Assembly (NCBI GenBank): GCA_965153355.1
Contig: OZ231127.1
Location: 41,664,001 to 41,728,000, forward strand
DNA length: 64,000 nucleotides
Direction of reading: 5' to 3'
From: Flaccisagitta enflata
Taxonomy: Eukaryota > Chaetognatha > Sagittoidea > Aphragmophora
In this document: positions 11,080 through 21,745 of the stretch, in pieces
How the letters are laid out: each line of letters begins with the position of its first letter
Position numbering within the stretch: the stretch's first letter is position 1
Translations under genes and position numbers: made by a program
Notes under the pieces: generated by a model
Told to the model about the DNA's origin: nothing
What the model saw: only the letters and a program-made list of their open reading frames with translations
The model's database searches: none

Positions 11080-11817
11080 GTAAGTTTGATCACTATATAC
11101 CTTAAATACCACTCAACTGAGGGAGTGAGTCTAAGACTTGTTGACCTTGCTTTTGGTCAATTTTGCGGTAAGTGCACTCATGTGACACCCCTTCTTTAAC
11201 TCAAAGTATTCATTTTTGCATCAGGTGTGCTATGTAAAAGTTGTTTAGAACTGCAATCAGATAGTAATTTCACATGGCATCCCTGTTCCATGATTATGAT
11301 CATAGGTGTGAGAAATGGTATCTACAGATATTTTCCAACCATCCATTGGGGCGGTTGAAACTAAATTTCGTGTCTAGGCCCACAGCGGTAAAAGATGAAT
11401 TACCAAGATATTTTTTTATATTCAGCCCCTAAGCTGAGATATTGGCTCTCTAGGTGTGACCCCCAAGCGCTAAAAATCTTGAAAAAAATTTTCTTCAATT
11501 TTTTATTTTTTTTTCATGCGATTACTGGACAGGGTTAAAATGTCTTATTTCTAGCAATTTTTTGCTTGGTTTTTTCTTTTTTCTTACTTCAACTTTTTCC
11601 ACACATGACAAAATTAGAAAATCTTCATCAAAATTATCCATTAGTCCATACGCATTTGCATATAAAAAAAAAGGAAACTATGGATAAAAACAGTTGAAAA
11701 TACCAGATTGAATTTTGAAAGACCTTATTTCTACCATTCGCACCAAAAAAATTTAAAAAGTTAGAAAAAAACTTTACCGCTAGGTGGGGCTAATATCATG
11801 GCTAAGGGGCTTAGTAT
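11080..11817. other. Gene-free AT-rich interval
   Basis: No coding frame is seen. Long A and T runs dominate and no repeat boundary is recognisable. Confidence 0.5.
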
Positions 11818-12034
11818 CAAACAAGGAACGATACACGGCTACCCTAGTCACAGGCTGGTTGGCAGGAGCAGTGCTGGAGAAGGTCACCAGGGCATCTGGG
11901 CAGAAGCTCTATGCTCAAAAAGCTCAAAAATCGCCAAAAAAGTAAAAAGGGGACTGACTGACGGACCAACCAACCCACCAACCAACCGATCGACATAGCG
12001 AGTAATAGAGTCGTGTAGCACGCAACGAAAAAAG
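11818..12034 (+). mobile_element. Family A repeat, complete long copy
   Basis: AACAAGGAACGATACACGGC at the left, then GGAGAAGGTCACCAGGGCAT, AAAAGCTCAAAAATCGCC, a GACCAACC array, and AGAGTCGTGTAGCACGCAAC at the right. It serves as the uninterrupted reference for the split copy at 6556-8050. Confidence 0.85.
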
Positions 12035-12211
12035 CTTCAGCTGCAATGCCAATGGGCCTGGACACCAAATTTGGTGTCAGTCGCCCTGGCAGTTTTCCAG
12101 ATTTGGATGGTGGGCTAAAACAACATAACATTACATAACATTTTGTAATAGGGAAATATCTGTACACATTTTGAGATTCATGTGAGACATACTCAAAATG
12201 CGTACAGACAC

Positions 12212-13805
12212 TACAGTATGTTTCAACTCGTTTGGAACATCATACAACGGCATAACTCTAGAAGTAATAAAGATAATTTAATTCTGAAAAAAGCCTTGTA
12301 CAGGTAATAGTTGGCATTTTATGATAATTGATCCCCATGATTTTTTTTGAAAAATCCAGTCCCCCTAACATATCATAAAGTAAAAATAGTGCTTTGCAAA
12401 GCGAGTTATAATGTCGTACAGTAAAAAAGATTGTTTACTTATCTTGCTTTAATCTTTTAAAATTTTCATACCAGATAGGTTTCAGATATAAGAGATTTTG
12501 ATGTAGTTTATGAAAATAGAGAGAAAATTGTCTTTAGAGGTAATTTATTGAAAAAAAGAGGGAAAAATAACCATTTTTTGCATAATTTGACCCAAACTTC
12601 CTCAGGGTGTAAAAAATATCAAGCTTCTATAGAAAATTCCTGAGAATTGTTTAGTATAAAATGCCAAACTATTACCTATAAAAGGCTTTTTTTTCAGAAT
12701 CAAATTATCTCTATTACCTCTAGAGCATAAGTGTATGGCGCGGAATCTCAAGGGGCCGTCAGCAACCCATTTCAAGTGACAGAGCTTCAGGCCGGACAGG
12801 CTTTATCACTTGTTTATCTTTATCATATCTTAAATTACACTCTCAAGCAAGAAATGGCAGCTTAATTCATTAGATAAACACTCATTCTTCCCCTGAACAT
12901 CCTTTTTGGGCAGTGGCAGCGGCAGCGGTCGATGACCTTTGGTTCCACACAGGGCAATTTTTCCGATCTAATGTCAGTGTCCCCCCCCCCGAAGCCCTAA
13001 ATCAGGTCTCTCAGACCTCAAAGCAGGCCTCTCAGACCTCATATCAGGCCCCTCAGACCCCAAATCAGGCCTCTCAGACCCCAAATCAGGCTTTTCAGAC
13101 CCCAAATCAGGCTTTTCAGACCCCAAATCAGGTCTCTCAGACCTCAAAGCAGGCCTCTAAGACCTCAAATCCGGCCTATTAGACCCCAAATCAGGCCTCT
13201 CAGACCTCAAATCAGGCCTCTCGGATTCAAAATCAAGTTCTCGGATTCAAAATCAGGCCTCCCAGACCCCAAATCAGGCCTCTCAAACTATGAATCAAGC
13301 GTCTGGGATCCCAAATCAGGCCTCTCAGACCCCAAATCAGGCCTCTCAGACCTCTATTCAGGCTTCTTTAGCCTTAACTCAGGCCTCCCAGACCTCTTAT
13401 CAGGCCTCTCACACCCCAGATCAGACCTTATGGACCCCAGATCAGACCTCTCAGACCCAATATCATGCCTCCCAAAACAAAATTGCCCTGTGTAGAATCA
13501 TAGGTCATCGACTCCTCCGTGGCCGCTGCCCCATTACCCCAACACTACAATGCTAAATAATATCAATGGGGCATCGGGAACCGCTGACCATAATGACGCT
13601 TGAGCGGCCTGTTCTACTCCTGTTTTCTTTTTCTTATATTTTTTTTCATTTTTTGCCTTCTTTTTCTACATGGGCTTGAGTCCGACAGGGATGTAAGTCT
13701 GACAAACAGGGACGTCGGCCAACGTCCCTGACGTCCCATCCCGTACACCCATGTTCTAGAGTTATGCCGTCGTATTATGTCCCAAACGAATTGAAACATA
13801 CTGTA
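12212..13805. mobile_element. Tc1/mariner-type MITE abutting RBR gene 2, split by a 1-kb insertion
   Basis: TACAGTATGTTTCAACTCG at 12212 is matched by the inverse ending CAATTCGTTTGG-type sequence and CATACTGTA at 13805; the outer inverted repeat is about 50 bases and TA flanks both ends. The inner arms (ATAACTCTAGAAGTAATAAA and, inverted, 12650-12724) also pair. TCTAGAG at about 12716-12723 and again near 13755 suggests a 7-base duplication around an insertion of about 1.03 kb that carries a family B element. The element ends two bases beyond the stop codon of RBR gene 2. Confidence 0.75.
12908..13607. mobile_element. Family B element with minisatellite body
   Basis: GGGCAGTGGCAGCGGC and GATGACCTTTGGTTCCACAC open it, and the inverse GTGTAGAATCATAGGTCATC and GGCCGCTGCCCC close it. 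It ends GGGCATCGGGAACCGCTGAC. The body 12995-13470 is about twenty units of 21-24 bases around GACCCCAAATCAGGCCTCTC. Confidence 0.85.
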
Positions 13806-13807
13806 GT

Positions 13808-15978
13808 TTAAATGAGTTCACCTTCTGCGACAAATTGGTTCTCGCCACCTATTTTTTTCCGATCCTTGACTCCTAATTTCTCACGTTCAGCCTCTCCTTT
13901 CAGTCGCTCAGCTTCCACCTTCGCCTCATCCTCGGGTTCCAGGAACAGGTGGCACTTGTTGCATTCTTCGCATCTCATATCAGCGTCAGTTGGATGTTGA
14001 CAAAAGTGCTCATACGGATTTTCAAGACCTTGAATCGGCTGTTTACAATAGTGACAAAATAAAGCGCCACAGGGACACGTCATCTTGTTGCAGCCGTCTT
14101 CTTTGAGCATGGGCATTGAGCATTTGTGGCATGTATGCACTAAAGCAGATGTCATGGCCTCCTCCGTTTTCAGGCGAATGTTGGATTCGTCGTGGTCTTC
14201 AACATGGTCGCAAACTTGTCCATATTCCATGTGCTTCTCCCACTCTATTTTACAAAAGAGACATGATGTTTTCTCGCATCCAAAACAGAAAAAAATCTGC
14301 GACTGATCGCGCTCATCGATTAGGCACTTGAAGTCGCAGAAAGGACATTTGTGAAATTTCTCTCCCTCTTCTTCAAGTTCTACATTCAGTGCAGTGGCCA
14401 GCTCCATCTTTTGTTGTCGTTCTTGCAAGTTTTGTAACATTTTGGGATCGAGAAAAAGCAAATCCATGACATCAAATACGGCATTGCAAGCTGGATCGGT
14501 GCTTAGACAATTCAACGTTGGCTTAGCAGATTCAAAGGACACCGATTCTACATATCTCTTTATACAGTCTTGACAAAAAAGATGTCCTTGTTCACAAGGA
14601 ACACTCTCGGTGATGGGAGATTCACTAAAGCAACAACCACATTCAAATTCAGAGTTGCAAATTGGCACCTGCGACAATTCTACGACCTCATAAGCAGCCA
14701 ATCCCTCTCGAGCATTTTCAGATCTCGGCTTTGGTAGATCTCCATTTTCAATGCTTGGAATGTCATCGTCGTTTTTGTCCTTGTAGCGCCTTGGCGGGAT
14801 CGGAGGTCTAATTGATGCGGTGGCACCCAGTTTTTCTGCTTCGTCATCAGAAAATTCGTCATCAGCACGGGAGGTTGTGTTTTCATTGTTGACCTCGGCA
14901 TTTGTATTTTTAAAATCATTTTCATCGTCATGCGACAGTGCTATTGCCATTTCCATCAACTCGTCTTCTGTATGAGCAACGCTAGGTTTCAACGTTTCTG
15001 CACCTCCATCTGAGTCAACAGGATCTACAGATTTAATCAGTTGGTCAGATTCCTTCTGATTGCCTTCCCCAAAAGCTCTCACACATCTCGTGTTTGCAGA
15101 ATTTGGAGCAGTTGTGGGTTCAAACATTTGCACCAATTTTGACACATGTAGAGGTTGTGTATTGACATCTTTTGCAACCTTCGGTCGAACAGCAGGGGGT
15201 TTGTTTTCTTGGATTAACATGTCACTATGAGGATCGATTTGATTTTGTTTTTCGGGTTGAACAGATTTGAACAAGTCTTTATACAATCCGACGGCGTTTG
15301 TCTTCTTTCTGACGTGTACCCCTTCATTTTCACCAAGATTTGCTTGGAAATCAGACGCTTTGATGAGTCCCATTGCAGGTATGAGGGATGCGTGATTTAC
15401 AGGTGCGATGAATAGCTGAGTATCTTTATATTTCCCAGTTCCAGTACCAACCGCGCTAAAATCAATTAAAGAATTTAGGTCTAGAAAGGCAGCAAAAATA
15501 CTTTTCGTTAAAAATTTTTATCCGCTTGCACCCGATATTACTATGTCTGTCAATCTGTCACAGTGATATCAGAGTTTGCGTCACTGCCATGCCAACACCC
15601 TGAATCCCTGATACCCACTCGAATAAGGTATATGTCTTTGATTTAGATGGGCTAAAGCCCATAGGTTCTTCTTTCGATTCATTGCAGGGCTTTTCACTCT
15701 TTTGGGGCAATCTATTGCAATTTTTGACCGCATTTTTCTGCATTGAGGTTTAAGATATTTATGTAAATTCAGGTTAGATAGATTGAACAATTTATCGCAA
15801 CTCACTTGTCAAATTCAACACCGACGGTCCAATCGTCGCTAACATCTTTGAGAAAACCAATCCATCTTACTGTCCCAAATTCAGGTCCATTTTCTGCCAC
15901 CCAAACAATTCTCTCTCCATTTGCTAATGGTTGTGGCGGCAATGACTGAGGTTGCAGATTCGGCTGCTGCCTTTCCAT
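13808..15978 (-). CDS. CAP-Gly / UIM / RBR E3 ubiquitin ligase, RNF216-like, gene 2 (spliced)
   Basis: Exons 15978-15806 and 15455-13808 flank a 350-bp GT-AG intron (GACAA/GTGAGT; TTTTAG/C). Joined they give 606 residues in one frame. Residues 21 to about 86 make a CAP-Gly domain like that of the deubiquitinase CYLD: FGTVRWIG at 34-41, then VGVEFDN. The intron cuts the Asn58 codon, so neither exon alone shows the domain. The tubulin-type GKNDG motif is replaced by GTGTGKYKD. A UIM lies at 220-236 (MEMAIALSHDDE), RING1 from Cys330, IBR from Cys428 and RING2 from Cys500, with the predicted catalytic Cys513 in EDGCNKMTC. The first ATG at 15978 is uncertain: the frame stays open upstream and an acceptor at 16014 would allow joining to the ZZ exons at 20126-20771. 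The stop is two bases from a transposon end. Confidence 0.85.
15456..15805 (-). other. Intron inside the CAP-Gly domain of RBR gene 2
   Basis: Donor GTGAGTTGCG follows GACAA and the acceptor TTGATTTTAG precedes CGCGGTTGG. Splicing restores the canonical VEFDN of CAP-Gly domains and keeps the reading frame to the end of the RBR exon. Confidence 0.85.
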
Positions 15979-16166
15979 GTCCGGATGATGAAGGTTTTCT
16001 ACGAACGCGAAAGCTATACATTGTAACTTGTATAGATCTTTACCACAATATGTCCGGTTTATTCACTCAATTTTTTGGGGGGGGGGCCATTTCAGCTTCT
16101 CTGGCATCGTTATTCCTGCCCACCAACAGTTAACTGATTTTTTGATATATGCATTTCAGATCAATC

Positions 16167-16818
16167 ACCCTTCTTTTTCTTCTTCTTCTTCTTCTTCTTC
16201 TTCTTCTTCTTCTTCTTCTTCTTCTTCTTCTTCTTCTTCTTCTTCTTCTTCTTCTTTTTCTTCCTCTTCTTCTTCTTCTTCTTCTTCTTCTTCTTCTTCT
16301 TCTTCTTCTTCTTCTTCTTCTTCTTCTTCTTCTTCTTCTTCTTCTTCTTCTTCTTCTTCTTCTTCTTTTTCTTCTTCTAAATCTTTTTCGTCTTTTTCTT
16401 CTTTTTCTTCTTCTTCTTCTTCTTCTTCTTCTTCTTCTTCTTCTTCTTCTTCTTCTTCTTCTTCTTCTTCTTCTTCTTCATCTTTTTGTCTTTTTTTTTC
16501 TTCTTCTTCTTCTTCTTCTTCTTCTTCTTCTTCTTCTTCTTCTTCTTCTTCTTCTTCTTCTTCTTCTTCTTCTTCTTCTTCTTCTTCTTTTTCTTCTTCT
16601 TTTTCTTCTTCTAAATCTTTTTCGTCTTTTTCTTCTTCTTCTTTTTCTTCTTCTTCTTCTTCTTCTTCTTCTTCTTCTTCTTCTTCTTCTTCTTCTTCTT
16701 CTTCTTCTTCTTCTTCTTCTTCTTCTTCTTCTTCTTCTTCTTCTTCTTCTTCTTCTTCTTCTTCTTCTTCTTCTTCTTCTTCTTCTTCTTCTTCTTCTTC
16801 TTCTTCTTCTTCTTCTTC
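16167..16818. repeat. Very long TTC (GAA) trinucleotide array
   Basis: About 650 bases of nearly pure (TTC)n, with short interruptions such as TAAATCTTTTTCGTC repeated at about 16378 and 16612. The repeated interruption shows that the array grew by duplicating a block of about 235 bases. It gives open poly-Ser, poly-Leu, poly-Glu and poly-Lys frames that are not genes. The purine/pyrimidine strand asymmetry is suited to triplex formation. It lies just upstream of the CAP-Gly exon, probably in an intron. Confidence 0.95.
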
Positions 16819-16827
16819 TCTTGCTGT

Positions 16828-17200
16828 ATCCCCACTCAAATCCCAACCTCCAACCGCAAATCCCAGCCTCAAGGCCTCAAGGCCCATAGCCTTGCCTTAA
16901 AGCCAAAATCCCAGCCCCAAAGCCCAAATCCCAGCCTCAAGGCTTTGATCTCAACCCTATAGCCGTTGTCCCAGTGTCATGGCCTAAGCTTTAGCCATAG
17001 GGTTCAAATTTCATTTAGGGCCCAAATCTCAGCCTAGAGATCGAAATCAATCACTTGGATGATATGCTCTATGAATCCCCATGTCCCTAAGCATAGGTCA
17101 TTGGTCTTCTTGGGGCCACTATCCCTCTCATCTCATTTTCACATAAACTAACCTAGGCCTAGGGGTATCGGGTACTGCTGACCATTAAGCCATTTAACTA
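16828..17200. mobile_element. Family B element, degraded
   Basis: Units of CAAATCCCAGCCTCAAGGC at 16838-17040, then CATAGGTCATTGGTC, GGGGCCACTATCCC and GGGTATCGGGTACTGCTGAC. The left block is missing, replaced by the TTC array. Confidence 0.65.
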
Positions 17201-17210
17201 TTTCTCTTGA

Positions 17211-17260
17211 TCTTGTTGTTGTTGTTTTTGTTGTATTTACTGTTGTTGTTGTAGTTGTTC

Positions 17261-17332
<72 letters not shown>

Positions 17333-17453
17333 TCTTCTTCTTTTTCTTCTTCTTCTTCTTCTTCTTATTCTTCTTCTTCTTCTTCTTCTTCTTCTTCTTC
17401 TTCTTCTTCTTCTTCTTCTTCTTCTTCTTCGTCTTCCTCTTCTTCTTCTTCTT
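17211..17453. repeat. TTG array followed by TTC array
   Basis: (TTG)n at about 17211-17330 passes directly into (TTC)n at 17331-17453, then into a family B element. The open frames read poly-Leu, poly-Gln or poly-Arg and are artefacts. Confidence 0.95.
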
Positions 17454-17457
17454 ATTT

Positions 17458-18000
17458 TGGGCAGCGGCCCCGGAGGGGCCGATGACCTATGATTCCACAA
17501 AGGGCAATTTTCTTCGTTCTCTGTGTGTCCAAACCTCCCCCCCCCCCACCCAAGTCTCAAAATGAGCCTCTCGGACCTCAAATCAGGCCTTTCAGACCCA
17601 AAATCAGTCCTTTCTGACCCCAAACCATGCCTCTTAGACCCCAAATCAGGCCACCCAGACTCTAAATCAGGCCACCCAGACTCTAAATCAGACCACCCAG
17701 ACTCTAAATCGGACCTTTCAGACCCCTACTCAGGCCTCCCAGACCTCAAATCAGACCTTTCAGACCCTAAATGAAGCCTTTCAGACCCCAAACCACGTCT
17801 CTCAGACCCTAAATCAGACTTTTCAGACCCAAATTTAGGCCTCTCAGTCCCCCAAAGCAGCTTCTTTAACCAAAGAAAATTGTCCTATGTGGAATCATAT
17901 GTCATTAGCCTCTTCGGGGCTGCTGCCCCTCTCTTCTTCTCATTCCCTCATAAAATAACTTAGGGGCATCGGGTACCGCTGACCATGTAACACTTTTGCA
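17458..18000. mobile_element. Family B element with minisatellite body
   Basis: Opens GGGCAGCGGCCCCGGAGGGG, then CCGATGACCTATGATTCCAC. The body 17560-17850 is units around GACCCCAAATCAGGCC and GACTCTAAATCAGGCCACCC. It closes with GTGGAATCATATGTCATTAG and GGGGCTGCTGCCCC, then GGGCATCGGGTACCGCTGAC and CACTTTTGCAACTATT. Confidence 0.85.
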
Positions 18001-18059
18001 ACTATTTCTGTTTCTTCTTCTTCTAATTCTTCTTCTTCTCGGTGTATGTCATTGGCATT

Positions 18060-18187
18060 GTCTTTGTCTTTGTCTTTGTCTTTGTCCTTTGCTTCTGCTT
18101 CTTCTTCTTCTTCTTCTTCTTCTTCTTCTTCTTCTTCTTCTTCTTCTTCTTCTTCTTCTTCTTCTTCTTCTTCTTCTTCTTCTTCTC
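18060..18187. repeat. TTTGTC and TTC microsatellites
   Basis: (TTTGTC)n at about 18060-18088 is followed by (TTC)n at 18100-18187. Confidence 0.9.
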
Positions 18188-18240
18188 CTTTTCTTCTTTC
18201 TGATAAATATAATGATATCCTTACTGATGGTCATTCAACT

Positions 18241-18800
18241 TGACCGTGAGGGATTTGGGCCGCAAGGTTGGGCACTGCTGTCTCACATAAGGTTTGAGAC
18301 AAGAATGATATTACTATGCGGTCTTTTGCATTTTTGCAAAGTTTATGAGTATACAAACAAAAAACTATCAAGTAGAAAATCTTTCCCAAGGCGCTTTTTG
18401 AAAAAAATGAAAAATTCAAGATTTTTAGCTTCATTTTACATAGAATATTTTTCAGGTTGGTTTGACCTATTTTTTGAGAGCATAATGTTAACTCTGATAA
18501 AATTCTCTTTCATTTGATAGGTCACACTAAATAGTTTTCATAAGAAATCATTTTTTTATTTTTAAAACCACCGTTACAAAATTACAACGGAAGCCTAAAA
18601 TATAAATATTTCATTTCTTATCAAAACCATACAGTGCGACCTATCAAATAAAAAGAAATTTTATCAGAATTAACGGATACATGAAATTATAGCGCATCCA
18701 AAATAGCAGCCTCCAACATAGCAGGCTCGGAAATAGCATGAACCATTACAGCACAACCGGTATTATAGCACACCGAGATTATAGCAGCCCTATTTTTACA
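18241..18800. repeat. Dispersed repeat R, copy 1, with hairpin and TATAGCA tract
   Basis: Shares sequence in opposite orientation with about 32706-33050 (CATTTTTGCAAAGTTTATGA and the TATAGCA tract at 18690-18790). The inner part folds back: TTTGATAGGTCACAC near 18513 pairs with GCGACCTATCAAAT near 18636, with flanking ATAAAATT/AATTTTAT pairing as well. Non-coding. Confidence 0.7.
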
Positions 18801-19210
18801 TAAAAAGACAAGTAAAGGCTGGGCTCAAGCTTATCTATATGTCAAAAGGATCTAACAGTGCTGAGTTATGTTTATACTAAGCTGGAATAAGAGTAATGAT
18901 AATATACTGATAAGTCATGCTTAGCTGTAAATCCTTTAGAGACTAGGATGAACACAACTCATTTGGTTCTCACGCCCATAGATAAGTAAAGAGTACGGAT
19001 GTCACTGAGGAGTGTTCATGCTGATGATCAAAACTCATCAAGATTCATTTGGTTCTCATACCGCGCGATAAGTAACAAATACACATATACCGGCACCCGT
19101 ATTGCATACGATGTTTTGTTCATAATAGCCAGTTGTAATTGCAAAAATTAATTGTTGTATACAACATTTTGTTCATTACCAGTAAATTGGATAAAAGCTA
19201 ACAGTATGAT
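18801..19210. other. Gene-free interval
   Basis: No coding frame is apparent. A phrase CATTTGGTTCTCA is repeated near 18960 and 19045, which hints at an old local duplication. Confidence 0.45.
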
Positions 19211-19807
19211 AACCATAAGTGCAATAAAAATGGCCAATTTTTGAAAGGTCTGTAAAGGATCAAAAATTCATCTGAACATAGCAAAATTCATGACATCTTG
19301 AAAGCCCTTTAAAAGATCTTTCATTGGAAACTTTTGTGGGACCACTAACTCAATAAATAAGCAAATGAGAGTAAGATTAGCAAAATCGCTTAATTTTGAT
19401 ACTGCCCATGGTGTCTTTACAAAGTTCCATAAAAAATCACAGAAGATGTGGCCCGATATTGATAAAAATTGAATTGATATTGGGACAAATACAGGTCAAC
19501 TAGCCCCTAAAATTTCATCGCAATTGATTAAGATCTTCTATCATTTTTACTCATCTAAAACATTTCAGAAAATCCAAGTGACAAATTCAACCCATTTTTT
19601 CATGAGGTTGCAATTAAGTTGTTAGCCCTTAATCTGTCATATTTTCTAAAAGAATTGAGAAAAAATTTGCTGCATGGACTCAAATAAAAGATAATTTTGA
19701 TATATTTCTACAATGCATGAATTTTAAGATGGTCCCAAGAATCTTTTGACCAAAACCTGTGCTCAAAGCTGTTGAAAAATCGGCCATTTTTATTGCACTC
19801 ATGGTTT
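19211..19807. mobile_element. Probable MITE with inverted ends
   Basis: AACCATAAGTGCAATAAAAA with TGGCCAATTTTTGA at the left is answered by AAAAATCGGCCA and TTTTTATTGCACTCATGGTT at the right, an inverted match of about 35 bases with a few mismatches. The interior is AT-rich and non-coding. Confidence 0.65.
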
Positions 19808-20125
19808 TATACACATATTGTATTTTGTCCACTGACTGTTAATACTGATTTTATGATCGCTCAACTACCATTGTTTAAACATCTCTAATCCGTAAACGAT
19901 ATGGATCAGGTCGTAGATTTTTTAGGCAATAGTAAATGATAAAAAAAAGTAACTTTTGGAAGAATTTCAGCTTTATGGGTGCATTTTCAGAGGAGTTGTG
20001 ACTAAAAGAAGTATCTGTTTGCTTCTTTGATTTACCATAGTTAGCAATCAAAATTGAACAAAATATGTGGAACACCAAAAAGATAAACAAGCTTTACAAA
20101 CTCCCTGTCCTGCCAAGGAGCGTAC

Positions 20126-20771
20126 CTGATTTGCGATTCTTATGGTAACAACTGTCACACAAGTCGTAATCACAGAAAGTGCATCGAAATCGTGGCACTC
20201 CATCCCCTTTATTGAACACCTTGGGCCCGCGTCTGTGTGAAAAATACATAAGAGAAATTAAGGTGTTATCTAAGAAGGTCCATAAACTGATAAAATACAG
20301 AAATGAAAACAAAAATGAAACTAAGCGCAAAGGATCATCAAGAACAGGATCCACCTAATTCTTAGGTTTTTATTGAGTTTTGGTAATTAGGTTTTTTGAA
20401 CATGGCAAATCAAATCTAATAAACACTTGTAGGCAGAATCAACTTTAATGTTTCACTACACAAATCTATTTCCTTCTTGTTCTATTTTTTTTTCAGTCAT
20501 TCTGCCTACAAAATCCGCTAGCAATGCTTGTGTCCCTGGGTAAATAGTCTGCTTGAAGAAGACCAGCTTGCAGGGTTCAACAGGTATAATTTTGCTCTGA
20601 TTTTAAATTTCACTGCTTGTATTTGTAGGAACCCACCCTTGCTTTTTTTTCCATAATGATACAAAATATGTCATAAGTACCTGCATCTGTCTCCATTACA
20701 ACACCAAGAGATGTCACGGTGTGAGAGGAGGAGTTTGTGATCTTGAGGGCATCTGGACTCTCCTGAGGGCT
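20126..20771 (-). CDS. Two exons encoding a ZZ-type zinc finger (partial gene)
   Basis: Exon 20771-20681 (acceptor TTCCTTTTAG, donor GTACTTATG) and exon 20232-20126 (acceptor TTTTTCACACAG, donor GTACGCTCC) join in frame across a split Arg codon. The product reads CPQDHKLLLSHRDISWCC, then CRRGPKVF, then CTFCDYDLCDSCYHKN. A C-x3-H, C-C-x4-C and C-x2-C-DYDLC-x2-C pattern is that of ZZ-like fingers, which usually bind peptides. It enters in phase 1 and leaves in phase 1. The exit phase fits the acceptor at 16014 in front of the CAP-Gly exon of RBR gene 2, so these may be earlier exons of that gene. It could instead be part of a separate gene whose other exons I cannot see. Confidence 0.75.
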
Positions 20772-21329
20772 CTAAAAGGAAATGGAGAAACAGAGATGGG
20801 CAGGAAATTTGATATTAAGGGGGTAACTGGAAAGTATACAAAGTTTCAACTTTCTCGGGGAAAGCATTGGGGTTAGTTGTGACCTTGTGGAGTCTTTTTA
20901 GGGTAGGTGACTGGAAGTGGCATTTGGATTCTTTTATTCTCTAAAAGGGCAAAATTTTCCTCACAAGATCCCAACAAGCAGGAAAAAGCCTTATATAGAA
21001 AAATTATGAAAATTTTAACCATCAACTCAGGTCAACCTAATTGAAGCGTCAGTGGGTGGAGACTATAAAAATCCGCCCACAAAAAAGGCGACTTTCGCCG
21101 ACTGGAACAAAGGTGTAAACCTAGGATTTTTTTTGTCAAATCTTTTTATATCATGGACATTAGTTGGTCCATTGCTTCATCAAGCTCAAGTTGAAAGGAG
21201 TGTAAATGAGCATTTTAGGTGCTGCTGCTGTTTACCACAACACATGTACTAATGAATTTTCAACTATTATCCAAACAATTTTTTCCTCTTTGGCCGCTGG
21301 TTCATCATAAAAAACAATGAGCAAGCAGG
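20772..21329. other. No clear feature
   Basis: Probably intron or spacer upstream of the ZZ exons. No further exon with good splice sites and a protein-like frame was found. Confidence 0.4.
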
Positions 21330-21551
21330 GTAAATGCGAGTGACTCGAAAGCTAGCGTCATAAAAGTTAGAGTCACTGTGCATGTTACAACATGTTGACT
21401 TTTCTTTTTTGTTACACAGGGCCCCAAATAAAAGTAAATGAAAAATATTGATCTTTGGGAAAAATGCGAAACATGGGAAAAAAAAAGATTAAAAAAATCC
21501 ATAAGTTAAAAAATATTGATCTACAGACCTTTGGTTGGGGCCATCTGAAAG

Positions 21552-21745
21552 AAACAAGGTTGGAGACACGGCTACCCAAGTCGCGTGCAGGTGGGCAGGG
21601 GCCATATTTGAGATCACTAGACCATTTGGGCAGGAGCAGTAAGGTTAAAAAAAATCATAAAAAAGTAAAGTGTGACCAACCAACCGACCAACCAACCAAC
21701 CAACGGACAAAGCAGGGTGTAGAGTCGCGTGCAAGCGACTAAAAA
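21552..21745 (+). mobile_element. Family A repeat, complete copy
   Basis: AACAAGGTTGGAGACACGGC to AGAGTCGCGTGCAAGCGACT and AAAAAG, with a GACCAACC array near 21672-21705. Confidence 0.85.

Noticed and set aside
16028-16900. Long poly-Ser, poly-Leu, poly-Glu, poly-Arg and poly-Lys frames
   Set aside because: They are readings of a TTC/GAA array in different phases and strands; no real gene shows open frames in five phases at once.
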